Of a stretch of 64,000 nucleotides of DNA, positions 45,903 through 57,246 are shown piece by piece. The translations under genes were made by a program, and so were the position numbers. The stretch is from Liquidambar formosana (lineage: Eukaryota > Streptophyta > Magnoliopsida > Saxifragales > Altingiaceae): assembly GCA_039720395.1 (NCBI GenBank), contig CM077832.1, forward strand, positions 16,248,060-16,312,059. Direction: 5' to 3'. A model generated the notes under the pieces. That model made no database searches. It was not told the origin of the DNA and saw only the letters and a list, made by a program, of their open reading frames with translations. How positions within the stretch are numbered: position 1 is the stretch's first letter; each line of letters starts with the position of its first letter.

Positions 45903-48900
45903 ATGGGTTGCTTCCAAGGTAGTTGCACTGACTCAATAGAGCCACCCAATCGCCCAAATGCTCCATATGCTTCCTCTGTAGTTCCACCTCTCTACTGTGA
46001 CTATAATGAGCTCAAAATCAAGAGCATCCTGAGAAAGATGATTTGGGAACTTGGGTTGGCTTGTGTTCTTCCCTCTCGCCGGCAGCGAAGTTCCGGTAAA
46101 GACCAGAAGGAAGGCCACAACGACAAAAAAGACAACAACAATTTAGAGCACAACAAGGCGTGGTTGCTTGCGGAGTCTGGTGGGTGTGGTGCGGAGCTGA
46201 CAAATGCTGATCCACAATCAGTTCATTCGTCTTTCAGGTTCAGTTTCTGCTCTCAGGTTGAGCTTGAATCGTTGAACATGAGTTCCTCCACTGCTGCAAC
46301 TGTTTTGATGGTGAATTTGGACAATGGACTGACTGAATCGCGGTCAAGAGAGCTGAAATGGCGAAGAATTGAGTCATTGGAGAGGAGTATATCTCCCGTG
46401 GCTAACACTTTGGTCAGGTTCAGCTATGGCGAAATTGTTTCAGCTACTCGCAATTTTTCGAAAGGTATTCTGATGGGTTTCTTTCTATTTGGATCAATTT
46501 TGTTGTATTGTATGAGATTGTGATTGATTTTGTTGCATTGGGTAGGCAGAGTTTCTGATGGTTTTGTTTTTGTTTGAATCAATTATGTTATAATGGTATG
46601 AGATTGTGATTGATTTTTTTGCAATGGAATGATGGATAGGCATAATTTCTAATTGCTTCCTTTTTGTTTGCATCAAATTTATTGTATTGTATGAGATTGT
46701 GTATAATTTTGCTGTATTGGGTAGGCAGAGTTTTGGGTAGAGGAGCATTGAGCTGTGTTTTTAGAGGGAGAGTTGGGTTTTTGAGGACTGCCGTGGCGAT
46801 TAAGCGGTTAGACAAGGAAGATAAGGAGTCTGCAAAGGCATTTTGTAGAGAATTGATGATTGCTAGTTCTCTTCAGAACCCAAATGTTGTTCCACTTGTG
46901 GGTTTTTGTATTGATCCAGAGGAGGGTTTGTTCTTGGTGTACAAATACGTCTCGGGTGGAAGCTTAGAGCGCCATTTGCATGGTACAATTTAATTGTTCT
47001 TTTATTAGGAAATTTGATTTCATTTTTTTTATGAATTTGAATGATTAATGAAATACCCATTTGCAGAGAAGAAGAGAGGAGTAAAGGGTTGTTCATCACT
47101 TCCATGGTCGGTGAGGTATAAGGTTGCCATTGGAATTGCAGAGGCGATAGCTTATTTACACAATGGAACTGAAAGATGTGTTGTTCACAGAGACATTAAA
47201 CCCTCGAACATTCTCCTCTCATCCAAGAAAACACCCAAGGTGAGGGAGTAGGGAGTAGTTGTTGGAGGTTCTCCCTTGTTTAGATGATTCTATCAACAGA
47301 TAGTACACGACACAAGTCATTCTGTTTTATTTCCTTCTTTAACCATCAAACTATTTTCAATTGGTGTTTACAGTTATGTGATTTTGGATTAGCTACTTGG
47401 ACTTCTGCACCTTCAGTCCCTTTCCTTTGCAAAACTGTGAAAGGAACATTTGGGTAAGTTTTCAAGAAATCTCATGAGAGAAAAACCAGTAAAAAAAAAA
47501 AAGAAAAAAACCATTTTTGTTTATGGTCAGTAAAGACCTATTTTTTCTTCCATTAACTGATACTAAAATTAAATGTGCAGTTACTTGGCACCTGAATATT
47601 TCCAGCATGGGAAAGTATCCGATAAAACTGATGTCTATGCTTTTGGAGTAGTCCTGTTGGAATTGATAACCGGCCGGAAGCCAATTGAGGGGAAAAGGCC
47701 ACCAGGGGAAGAGAACCTAGTCCTATGGGTAGGTTATTGCACTAAATTCTTTTGAACTTCAATTCTGTTGACTCTTTATGGTTGAATCAATGGTCCCACT
47801 CTTCTCTCCCGGGGCGGGCGGTTATCTTGCCATAATGCAAAAAGAGGTCCTGCTATTATCTATATATTGATGATTGTGACAATATCCAAAAAAAATTATT
47901 AATTGAATCAGATGACCCACTTGATCAGGGACTAATGTTTTGAACACCATAATACTAGCAATTTATTTTATGATCTCAGTCATTCAGTTGGTTTTGTAGG
48001 GCAATATGTATCTATCATGGAGTTCAATAAACTTCATTTTTGTGCCTTGATGGGAATAGATGCAAATGTGTGCATAGTATCACCTTTGATTTTCTAAAGC
48101 AAAATTAAAGTAATTCATTGGATCCTTATAACTACTCTTTAGAATTCAAGATACTTCTTTTTTCCTATCAAAACTATTTGGGGTTGCTGCATAAACTATG
48201 TTGAGGACATGAATTAAATGATTCTATTGTGTTTTATATAATGTTTAACCAAGTCTACTTTGATTTTTCATTGGAGCTAAAGGTTTATCTTAGTGATGAC
48301 ATCATTTGTAATGATATTTTCCCCCTAAAAAATTTGTTATGGAAGATAGCTGTGTCTTGAAATGATGTGGAAAAAAATTAATTGATTTTATATTCTTGTG
48401 CTTTCAAAAGAGCGCCTAAATTTCTTTACTTAGTTACAAATTGAGTGCAAGACGCATTCAAAATTACCAAAACTGTCAATACTGGGCATTAGGAAAAGAA
48501 AAAAGGGTAATGGTTCTATAAAACTCTGATAACAGTTGTTTTTGCAAATATTGATACTTCAGTCACGATCACGATTACATGTCTAATTTAACCAAATTAT
48601 TCTTTTTCTGTGATCTTATTTTTTCTTGAAACAAACATTACTCTAATAACGACGTCCCTAGATATAAACCAATTTGGAGATTATCTGTCTTTTTAACTGT
48701 AGTCATGTCAATTAGTGTTTCCATCTAAAAACTTATTCATTGATGATAGTGTAACACATATTTATCTATATATATTTTACTTGTATATAAACTTATCTAG
48801 TCTTTATTCACTCTTCTGAGTTTCCCTTAGAGATTTTATGCTTGGAATAAATGCTTGAACTGAGAAGAGAAATTAACTCAATTAAGTCCAAGGATTAAAT

Positions 48901-49392
48901 GGTGTGGATGAGATCAAGGCAAACCAAAAAGAGCATTTTGACTTGGCTGAGCAGGACTGACTGAACCAACAATTTAGCTGCTACAAAACACCCTGCTGGA
49001 ATGATGTTACTCTCGTCAAGATTTTCATGATTCGTATGCCAAAGGCGTTAACGATCTTTTTATTTTTATTTTTTTGGTTTTGGGGGGAGAGGGGGAGGGG
49101 GTTGGGGTGGTGTTGTCCTACTGCCTATTGATCCAAGTCTCTGCTTGATTATGAAAGTTAAAACGACAACCATGACCTCTTTTTGCAGGCAAAGCCACTT
49201 ATGCAGCCAGGAAAGGAAGCCATTGAAGAGTTGCTTGATCCACGGCTAAAACTTACTCCAAGAAAATCAATTCAAGTAGCCCGGATGGTTCAAGCTGCAG
49301 CTGCCTGCATAAACAGTGAAGAATCCAGGAGGCCGAGCATTGATGGAATTATTGCAATACTGAGAGGTGAAGATGAAACTATTCCGCTCTAA
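45903..49392 (+). CDS. Receptor-like cytoplasmic Ser/Thr kinase (RLCK), six exons
   Basis: Exons read as 45903-46464, 46731-46982, 47067-47239, 47374-47453, 47581-47728 and 49189-49392. All introns have GT/AG borders and phases match, giving 1419 nt and 472 residues. There is no signal peptide or transmembrane segment. The start MGCFQGSC places Gly2 and Cys3 for possible myristoylation and S-acylation, so a plasma-membrane location is likely. Residues ~1-170 are a variable region. The kinase domain follows: glycine loop LGRGALSCV (~189-197), VAIK with Lys212, Glu228 of helix C, HRDIKPSN with Asp314, DFG at 332-334, GTFGYLAPE ending at 361, and [19 protein letters not shown]. An intact RD-type kinase, so presumably active, phosphorylating Ser/Thr targets in receptor signalling. 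The exact RLCK subgroup (VI-like by the GTFGYLAPEYF segment) is uncertain. Intron 5 is long (1460 bp). Intron 1 holds a triplicated segment. Confidence 0.93.
46465..46730 (+). repeat. Intron 1 of the RLCK gene: threefold repeat including the acceptor
   Basis: The 266-bp intron is almost entirely three diverged ~90-bp units. Shared landmarks are TTTCT, TTTGNATCAAWT, ATGAGATTGTG and a unit end. Unit 1 ends GGGTAGGCAGAG (46540-46551), unit 2 ends GGATAGGCATAA, and unit 3 ends GGGTAGGCAGAG at the true splice site (46719-46730). The reading frame requires the acceptor AG at 46729-46730. Confidence 0.8.
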
Positions 49393-49803
49393 CAGGAGGA
49401 AGTCTGGTTTCCCGGGAATGGATGTGTTATTGATTGTTATTCACAGCAAACAAAAAGTGATATGAAGAGTCACTTGGCCTTGGCCATGCTAGGAGTTTCA
49501 GAGTTTGAGGACGATGATCACCTTTACTGTCGCTGAGACATTACACAATGAACTATCTGACCTTTTTTTTCCTCTTACTTTTATTGTGTTGCTTACTTGA
49601 GGGAGTGCTAGGAATTAGAACTGATCAAAAGATTGTTGGAAATTGTATATAGGAAAAGGATTCTGATGAGCGATTGTGTTTGTACATATCTTCCATTTTC
49701 CCTGTTCCTATTCTCAGAGGGACAAGGGTAATAGATTTTCATTTCAAACTTTATACTCTTCATTTGTTGTAAAATGACCTAACCATCTTTGATAGTAAAT
49801 CAT
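49393..49803 (+). other. 3' untranslated region and flank of the RLCK gene
   Basis: No further frame. Sequence after the stop is ordinary AT-rich transcript-like DNA. A TTTGTTGTAAAATGACC near 49763 could lie near the polyadenylation site. It ends at the TAA duplication of the MITE at 49807. Confidence 0.4.
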
Positions 49804-49806
49804 TAA

Positions 49807-50024
49807 CCCTCTATTTGGTTCATGGATTATATCAAGGAAAAAAAAAGGAAAGGAAAAAAAATGAGGAGGAAAGAAAATGAAAGGAAAATATAAAATCATA
49901 TCAAGCCAAAATTATACTAATTCTTCTTTTTTTTCCACTTTTCCATTGCAACCAAATAAAGAAAAGTACAATTCCTTTTATTTTATTTTTTTTCCTTGGT
50001 AAAATCCACAAACGAAATAGAGCC
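49807..50024. mobile_element. PIF/Harbinger-like MITE, copy 3 (218 bp)
   Basis: The left end is CCCTCTATTTGGTTCATGGA. The right end, reverse-complemented, is GGCTCTATTTCGTTTGTGGA. TAA flanks both sides (49804-49806 and 50025-50027). The body is AAGGAAA/TTTCC-rich, as in the 1.69- and 2.9-kb copies, and this looks like their minimal, interior-deleted form. Confidence 0.85.
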
Positions 50025-50027
50025 TAA

Positions 50028-50072
50028 AATCTTAAATTCATAGATTTTTAGTTACTTGAAACCAGACCAATG

Positions 50073-50107
<35 letters not shown>

Positions 50108-52188
50108 TTATAACAAAAAAAAGAAAGGGTCAGAGAGGGGGGGGGGGCTGTAAATACTTGATAGGCCCTCCAATATTAATAATCATGCAGGAAGAATATT
50201 ATTTTAGATAACTCAAAATTATAGTTTATCTGCAGTGATTATTAGTTTTGTTTTAAACTATGATTCATTTCTTTTCGTGCATTGATTATATGTTCCTTTA
50301 CACATATTAATTGTAAACAAATGTGAATGAAAAACTTTTATTAAAGCTTAAATCCTACATTTATTAATAATTGTTGTCTTGAGGCAAAATCAGGATAGCA
50401 TTGTTTTTTTCCTCTTATGGATGAATAATCCAACCCAAAAACCCTATGCCTTACCCCATATGGTACGATGGGGCCTCCACTCACCCCAACTAATCATATA
50501 AAGGCCTTGTAGCTACTTGAGACCGGAATTTCCTTTTAGAAGGGGGGAGAGATGCATTTATCTTACAAAGCCAGTGGTGCATTTCATATTAAATCATGTA
50601 ATTGAATAATCATGCTTACTATCTCCTAAATAAATATATCTATCACTTGTAATTTTCAAATTTAAGCTTTTCAATAACCTTGAAAGTAAATTAAAGGGTG
50701 GATCTATGATTTAACTGCGCCTCAAAAAGGAAAGGATATGATTTGACTTTCTACATTTTTTTGGCTGATAATCATTAGTCAATTTTATCTCAAAAATTGT
50801 ATCCAAAGGATTATTGGGTTGAAGGTAGCATAATTGTTGGCCCCCCAAAAAAAAAAAAAAAAAAAAAAAAAAAAAGCCTCCCTAAAAGGAAGTACTATCA
50901 ATATTTAATATATTTTAGTGTATTTACTAATAAAACCTCTTGCACTTTTTTTGTTAAAAAAAAAAAAATGGAGGAAAAAAAAAAGAGAAAGAAAGTGCAA
51001 GAGTAGTTATATTCTTGTATGGATGGAAGAGGTCCTATCGTGCATGAGGAATCAATTCCAGGTCGATCTTCATTTTAGTTCTCATGAATAAAATTTTCTA
51101 CTGATTCTTATAAAAATGGAAAAAAAAAAAAAAAAAAGAAGAAGAGTATTTATATTCTTTAAGGCTCTTTCGATGTAAGACAAGATTTTACACATGTAAA
51201 ACCTTTTAACTTTACCCATGCCCCCATGCGCATCTGGGAAATTCAAAAAATTTGTGTAAAGAAAAAACAATCCTACTAAATAAAATAATCACCCGAATGG
51301 CCAAAATAATGTCAACTAGCCAAACACACGTCACCTCTCTTTTTTTGATAAGCAAACACGTGTCACCTCTCATATTGCAAAGCGTGCTAATAAAGAATTA
51401 AGAGGTCAACTACGCCAAACACGTATTACGTCATTTTAGAAGGCATGCGCATGCAAAACGAACAAGAAATGATCGAATTTCCTTTCATTAATCGACCAAA
51501 TATGGATTTAGTATGACTCAATCCAATAATAATCTGATTTTCCTTTTTTTTTTAATTAAAAAAATACAATTTTGATTTAACAAATTAAATATCGGATTGC
51601 TGATAGATTCGGATGGATGCAGATTTATATATAATTGATCATTGATTCATATAAAATCGAGAGATATGAGTACCTTATTAGGTCGGATTCAGATCACCCC
51701 TTACTCAATTTGGATCCAATATGTTAGACACCCTTAGATACAATGGCCAAAATTGTGTGATAAATTTCCCTGCAATAGGGCCTAAATGGGGACTTGCATA
51801 GCACTTCTAAAAAAAAAAAAAAAAAAGTAGTATTTTTCTTTATTTTCTTAAAGCAAAATTTTAAAATTTGTCCTTCTTTTGGAAACCCAACATTTTTACT
51901 CAATATTCAAAAATAGGCTGATATCTTGCAGGTTGTCTAGCTTATGATGACACGTGTCAATTTGAAAAATAGAGAGCATATATGCCATCCATGCCTTGTT
52001 TGGCCATGGAGACCACTTTCTTGTTGTAATATTACACTCACCAGACGCATTAAAAACGCTGAAGTTGACAGTTTAACTACCAAAACATGCAATTGTATCA
52101 TATGAGGATAAGAAAAACTCCAAAAGGACACCCTTGTGATCACATTTGATGGAAATATAAGTCACAAAACACCAATTGCTAAAGAGCA
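50028..52188. other. Intergenic and 3' flank of the polcalcin gene
   Basis: Several mononucleotide runs: T at about 50069-50098, G at about 50139-50148, A at about 50847-50875 and 51118-51137. No supportable gene. The short frames here are made of the A-rich runs. The part nearest 52188 is the 3' untranslated region of the polcalcin gene. Confidence 0.5.
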
Positions 52189-52443
52189 TTAGAAGATCTT
52201 AGCAACATCCTTGATCAAGCCGCAGTTGGCACATGCGAAATCCCTGAATTCCTTGAACGAAATGAACCCATCGCCGTCCGTGTCAATCTCCGCCATCATG
52301 CGTTTAACCTCATCCGTCGAAACGGAGCCAAGCGTTTTTAGGGCGTCCGCTAGCTCTGAAGCTGAGATTTGGCCATCGCCATTGGCGTCGAAGCGCTTGA
52401 AGATTCGCTCGTGTTCAGTTTTGAGTGTTGCATCATCAGCCAT
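52189..52443 (-). CDS. Polcalcin-type two-EF-hand calcium-binding protein
   Basis: This intronless frame encodes 84 residues, the normal polcalcin length. EF-hand 1 is at ~19-30 (DANGDGQISASE) and EF-hand 2 at ~54-65 (DTDGDGFISFKE). Both 12-residue loops keep Asp at 1, Asp/Asn at 3, Asp at 5, Gly at 6, Ile at 8 and Glu at 12, so both should bind calcium. The start MADD, the ERIFKRFD helix, the MMAEID linker and the C-terminal LIKDVAKIF are family hallmarks. Polcalcins are small cytosolic calcium sensors expressed mainly in mature pollen, and many are cross-reactive pollen allergens. The segment ACANCG carries two Cys where relatives I recall usually have ANANRG-type sequence. A TATA-like TTTTTATATC lies ~100 bp upstream on the minus strand, and the leader has GATTGT-type repeats (about 52455-52490). 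Confidence 0.95.
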   Translation of the reverse strand: MADDATLKTEHERIFKRFDANGDGQISASELADALKTLGSVSTDEVKRMMAEIDTDGDGFISFKEFRDFACANCGLIKDVAKIF

Positions 52444-53284
52444 TGCGGGGTGAGAATTGGAATTGTGATTGTGATTGTGATTGTGATAGAAAAATTCGTC
52501 GGTATTATTTTGGTATTAAATATGAGATTGCGAGTTTAGATATAAAAAGAATTGGGCATTTAAAGACATGAAATTCTAAGGGGTAGGGTCGTGCTTTTAA
52601 ATCGGGGTTTTTGTGGCTTCAAATTCGGATCACTTAACTAATGAATGCAATTCCACGGGAATTAAGGCCAAAAGGAGACCACTTCTACTACGGGTGGGAT
52701 ATGGGATTTTCATCAAACCTTAAGAAGAGTCAAATTAAAGTAGTCAGTTAGTCACAACTCACAACGTATATATGAGGGTATTTTCGTCCTAGTGGGATTT
52801 ACACCTTAAAAAGGGGCGATTGTGAGCATTAACTAATATAAAATGGGTTGCCTTCCTGGAATTCCAAAGAATTAATGGGAATAGAGATTTAGCAAACAAT
52901 AAAGGCCTACTTAGTTCCCGATGGAGAACCTAAAAATGAAACTTGATTCATAGTGACAAAAATTATGTTTTTGGAAATATTTCTACATGGAATGAAGGAT
53001 TAATCCAACGGTGAGTTAGGAAAATATGAGGAATAATTTGGATATTATCCCATTACGTTGTCATTAGGCTAATGGCATGGTAGGCTAGTGGCATTTATCT
53101 CTTGATATTGATTTAAGCTTATTGAAAAGCATTGATACCTATTTGTCAATATGAATGAGGTTTGAGATAAATGTAGGTTCTATCGATTGAATGATTAAAA
53201 GAAAAAAAAAAAAACCCTTCATTGTCGTTAGGGCTGAGCATTAGTTAGGTTGGTTGGTTTAGTTTGAGCAAGCACTATACACTA
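52444..53284. other. Promoter region of the polcalcin gene and intergenic DNA
   Basis: The minus-strand leader begins with ATCACA/CAATCA repeats at 52455-52490. A TATA-like element is at about 52537-52548. Beyond this there is AT-rich DNA with no gene. Confidence 0.45.
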
Positions 53285-54957
53285 GGGGCGGCTATTGCCA
53301 CCCCTTACTTTTATTTGCATCCCTACTTATTTTAGAGCTCTTTTATATGGGACTACCAAATAGGCCTACTACATTGGCCTACTGATGTGATAACTTTTTA
53401 TTGGTCTCTTATTTAAAGGAAAAATAGGGTGAAATGAATTGAAATCCCCAAATCCCACCAAAAATTGGCGAAAATCATTGAATAACCCACCATCTCTCGT
53501 CCTCTCGTTCTAAAACAAGTTATCATCGTCAACGGCCGGAGAGTTGATTCCATAGCCTATTAAGTTACGAAGAAGGATTGACAAGTATTTGTTCGTTGTT
53601 TGCCATCAATCGAGCGTCGACGTTCAGTTGTTAAATGATAATTTGAGATGGGTAGAAGAACAAGTCAGATTCATCCCGTTTTTAGGGTTAGATCATTTAT
53701 TGTTTAATGTTCATCCGTAGTCGTGGTAAAGAAGGAGCTTTTCTTGTGTGGGTATGTTCACCAGTAAAACGAATGGGCTTCTATTGTATGGGTTTTTTCA
53801 CTGGTGAAAATTTGTATTATCCATAAAAAAATGAATAGTTGTTTAAAAAATCGACTTATTAAATTGTAATGTTATAGAAGAGTGTATCACAACAGGGTTG
53901 ATTGAACAATCCTTCTGTTATATGCAAATCCTATAATGTTTTTCAAACCCTTACTATCTAATTTAGTTATTAAGTGATTTTATAAAATTGTATGAAAATC
54001 TTAAGCCTTGACTTTGAACTCTGTTATATGTATTTTATGATTTTATTAAGTTATGAAATTGTTTATTTCTCACAATTTATGTAGTTATTAAGTGACATAA
54101 TTCATTTGTGATTAAGAGACAAAGTTCTTGTGTGCAGTTAGTGATTGAATTATTAAGTTATATAGTTTTATATTTTTGCCCAATTTTATCTAGTTATTAA
54201 GTCACAAAATTCACTTGCAAGGAAAGGGTCTGTGTATATAAATAGTTATTAAGAGATATACTTTAGTTAGTAAGTGATATAGTTGTTTATTTTTACCAAA
54301 TTTTATCAAGTTATTAAGTGAATACATAGCTATCAAGTCTATATGCTTCTGGGAGAATTCTAAAACGAATAAATTGGCTATGAAATGAAAGTAGAAATGG
54401 CTAGTTGGGGAAGAAGGTGAGAAAGCTATAATTATAGGAAATAACGTTTGAATTTCAGCAAAACGTAGAATAATATTTCTATTAAATGAAATCCTTATAA
54501 TTGTGGGATTGTAGGGTATAACTGCTTCTTGATATACTTCCCTCAAATGGTTATAGGCCAATCTATTAAGCCAACAGGTTAGGCCCCTCTATCATTTTGC
54601 CTTTTTAATTTCATTTCTTAAGGTTTTATAAAAATACAAAATGTTTTTATGAAAACTAGCCAGGTGATCTATTAGAAAACTTCATTTTGAAAAAATTTGT
54701 AGAATAAAATTCTTTCAAAATCTTTCGTTTAAGTAGACTATCAACCATTTATAGTTCCTGTTTTATTTTTGACCAAAAAGTTTATTTAAACGATAGATTT
54801 TGGAAAAATTTCTTCTACAAAATTATCTAAAATGATGTTTTATAGTAGACAATTCGATCATTTTCGTAACAAACTTATATATTATTCATAAAAGCTTTAA
54901 AAAATAAAGTAAATGGGGAGTACAAATGAAATTAAAGGGGTGGCAATAACGGGCCCC
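53285..54957. mobile_element. MITE of the 'GGCTATTGCCACC' family, copy G3, split by element D
   Basis: The left end is GGGGCGGCTATTGCCACCCC. The right end, reverse-complemented, is GGGGCCCGTTATTGCCACCC. The MITE interior (CTTAAGGTTTTATAAAAATA, GATCTATTAGAAAACTTC and a mirrored second half) resumes only after 54600. The 1267 bp between belong to the TIR element at 53334-54600. Confidence 0.65.
53334..54600. mobile_element. Non-autonomous TIR element, 8-bp TSD family, copy D (1.27 kb)
   Basis: Homologous to copy C (41338-43218) at both ends: AGAGCTCTTTTATATGGGAC with TATTGGTCTCTTA at the left, and AATTGTGGGATTGTAGGG with ATAGGCCAATCTATTAAGCC at the right. The interior is full of TTATTAAGTGAYA-type motifs (53940-54330). 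Its flanks (CTTATTTT and CTTTTTAA) are only partly alike, so the duplication is decayed. No coding frame; the one at 54211-54561 is within the motif-rich DNA. Confidence 0.65.
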
Positions 54958-56520
54958 TTATACACTACTGGCAACATGCTGGCCTAAGCCCAGCCCAATA
55001 TTGGGCCTAAACCAATCAGCAAAGACAAGCCTTAAAGTTCAAAAGTTAAGCCCTCAACCCAACTTAGTGAAATAAATCACATTATATAAACTAATCAGAC
55101 ATGCTTTGTGTACAAAAATGTAAATTAAATAAACATTTATATCTATAATCAGGAAACTTTTGATTAGTTAAGTGTGATAGAGTTGAGCTGGGCCAGGCAA
55201 GCCTTAAAATTGAAGAGCCCTAGCCGGCCCAAGGATCACTCGGGCCTTAAAATCGTTAGCCAAGCCGGGCAATACGGAGTACGGACCAATATTACATGCC
55301 AAATCCCACTTGTTTGTTTCGGCCTAAAATAGGCAAAGAAAATTAATTATGCGTAAAATAGTAATTTACGATATTTGGTTAGACCCGAAAAATAAAAATG
55401 ATGTAATTATTTTTACCCATATGGAGTTAAAAGAAAAGAAAACGGCTTACATCTTTTTTTTAATTAAATTAAATTTTATTTATTGTGTAAGTTGTTTTAT
55501 TTATTGCGTAAGTCATTTTACGATATGGTGTGAAAGAACACTATCTTTAAATAACTGCAAATGACCGCCTACAACCTCCATAAAAAGGTAAAAATTTTGT
55601 CCTACTTCAAGAGGCCAACCAAACTAATTGGATTTACACGAAAAAAAGTTTTCACACCATAAAACACATTACGTCAAAACAAACAAAGTTGGCTAGGCTA
55701 GGCGGGTTATCTAACAACTTCAGAAATTGAGTAGTTATAACCCACGTGAATTTTTTGTGCGAGAATAATAAGACGAAGAAAAAGTAATAAAATACATAAA
55801 AATATATCAGTTTTAAATTACAATTCATTGATCAAGTACGATATAAGTAATCAAATGAATATAACATTTTTACAATAGACTCTTTAATCAGTGGGTCCTA
55901 AACCGAACATAAAATATATGAGTGCGGTACATGAGGAGAAAAATATAGAAGGACTCGTGCGGTACATGAAAAAAATGAAAAATATCACAAAACAACTCCT
56001 TGTACTTGGCAAAGGCGCAGTAAATGGAGATAACTAGCTTGTACGAAAGTAAAAGAACAAGAAGAATTAAAATAAGTTTTTTATTATTTATGTTTAGATA
56101 GAAAGTTGAGAGTTTCTTTTGGAAAAACGGAGTATCAAATGTGTCGTGTAGACTTGGCATGGTTTAGAACAGTTAGCTTACCTAAACAAACTTTAGGCCT
56201 GTCAAATTCTATATAAATTAGAAGCATGAATGAATTAGATGGATTGAGTTGGACGTTTTTATTTCAAATCCATAGATTAGGTTAGATAGCTTAGAGGACA
56301 AATCCCATATGGGTTATATTGTTGGGAGATGAGAAAGTGCACACAGCGCAAAAACCAAAAAAGAAAAAGAAAAAAAAAGGGTGGACATCCTTATCTTTAA
56401 GGATAAAATTGTATTTATATTGTTAAATGGGGGTAATATTGTCGATCGAAAGTTTTTTTTGCTTAAGAAAATTTTACTCCTAGTAATAGTAGTATAGATA
56501 TAAATATAGATTAATGATTG
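54958..56520. other. Intergenic, no gene seen
   Basis: AT-rich DNA with short frames (55349-55564 and 55888-56160) that show no motif. Nothing else supportable. Confidence 0.5.
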
Positions 56521-56819
56521 GGGGCGGCTATTGGCACCTCAAGACTTTTTTTGATATCCCCACTTATATTAAACTTCTCAAGGTTTTATGAAAAATAGAT
56601 AAGGTTTTCATGAAAACTGGTTGTAAGGTCCCCAAAAAGCATCATTAATGGTCAAAAAGTCTAGTTAAATTTAATTTATAGAGTTATTCAAAATGATGTT
56701 TTCTATTGAACCTCATAGCCAGTTTTCATAAAAAACTTCCCTATTTTTCATAAAACCATGAGAAGTTTAACATAAGTAGGGGATAAAAAGTAAGTCCTGA
56801 GGTGTCAATGAAAGCTCCT
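56521..56819. mobile_element. MITE of the 'GGCTATTGCCACC' family, copy G4 (299 bp)
   Basis: The left end GGGGCGGCTATTGGCACCTC faces a right end that reverse-complements to AAGGAGCTTTCATTGACACC, followed on the inside by TCAGGACTTA/TCAAGAC. Inner landmarks AAGGTTTTATGAAAAATAGA and the mirrored AAAATGATGTTTTCTATTGA are shared with copy G5, 40 bp away. Confidence 0.65.
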
Positions 56820-56857
56820 TATTTAACTCCAAAATAGATTCAAACCCAAAACGTTTA

Positions 56858-57246
56858 GGGTCGGGCTATTGCCACCCCTCAATTTTATCACACCCCCCAC
56901 TTGGTTTGGTTTTTCAAGGTTTTATGAAAAATACAAAAGGTTTTACGAAAATTGATCGCACGGCCTACTAAAAAACATAATTTTGAACAACTTTATAGAA
57001 GAAAGTTTTTCCAAAATCTATCATTTAAATAGACTTTTTAACAAAAAATGAAATAGAGATTATACATGCTAAAAAGTCTACTTCAAGTATAAATTTTGGA
57101 AATTTTCTGTGAAGTTCAAAAGTATGTTTTTTAGTGGACAACACGACTAGTTTTCATAAAAACTTTTAATATTTTGCATAAAATCTTAAAAAATTAAAAG
57201 AAATGGAGGACGCTGATAAAATTGAGGGGTGGCAATAACCAGGCCC
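56858..57246. mobile_element. MITE of the 'GGCTATTGCCACC' family, copy G5 (389 bp, best preserved)
   Basis: The left end GGGTCGGGCTATTGCCACCC and the right end, reverse-complemented, GGGCCTGGTTATTGCCACCC, continue into a shared CTCAATTTTATC. The two halves mirror each other through TTTTATGAAAAATAC and CTACTAAAAAACAT. A hairpin-like MITE with no coding content. Confidence 0.75.

Noticed and set aside
54211..54561. 116-codon minus-strand frame
   Set aside because: Runs through the TTATTAAGT motif-rich interior of TIR element D, with no domain and a composition that follows the repeats.
55888..56160. 90-codon minus-strand frame
   Set aside because: AT-rich, F/L/Y/I-biased, no motif and no supporting signals.
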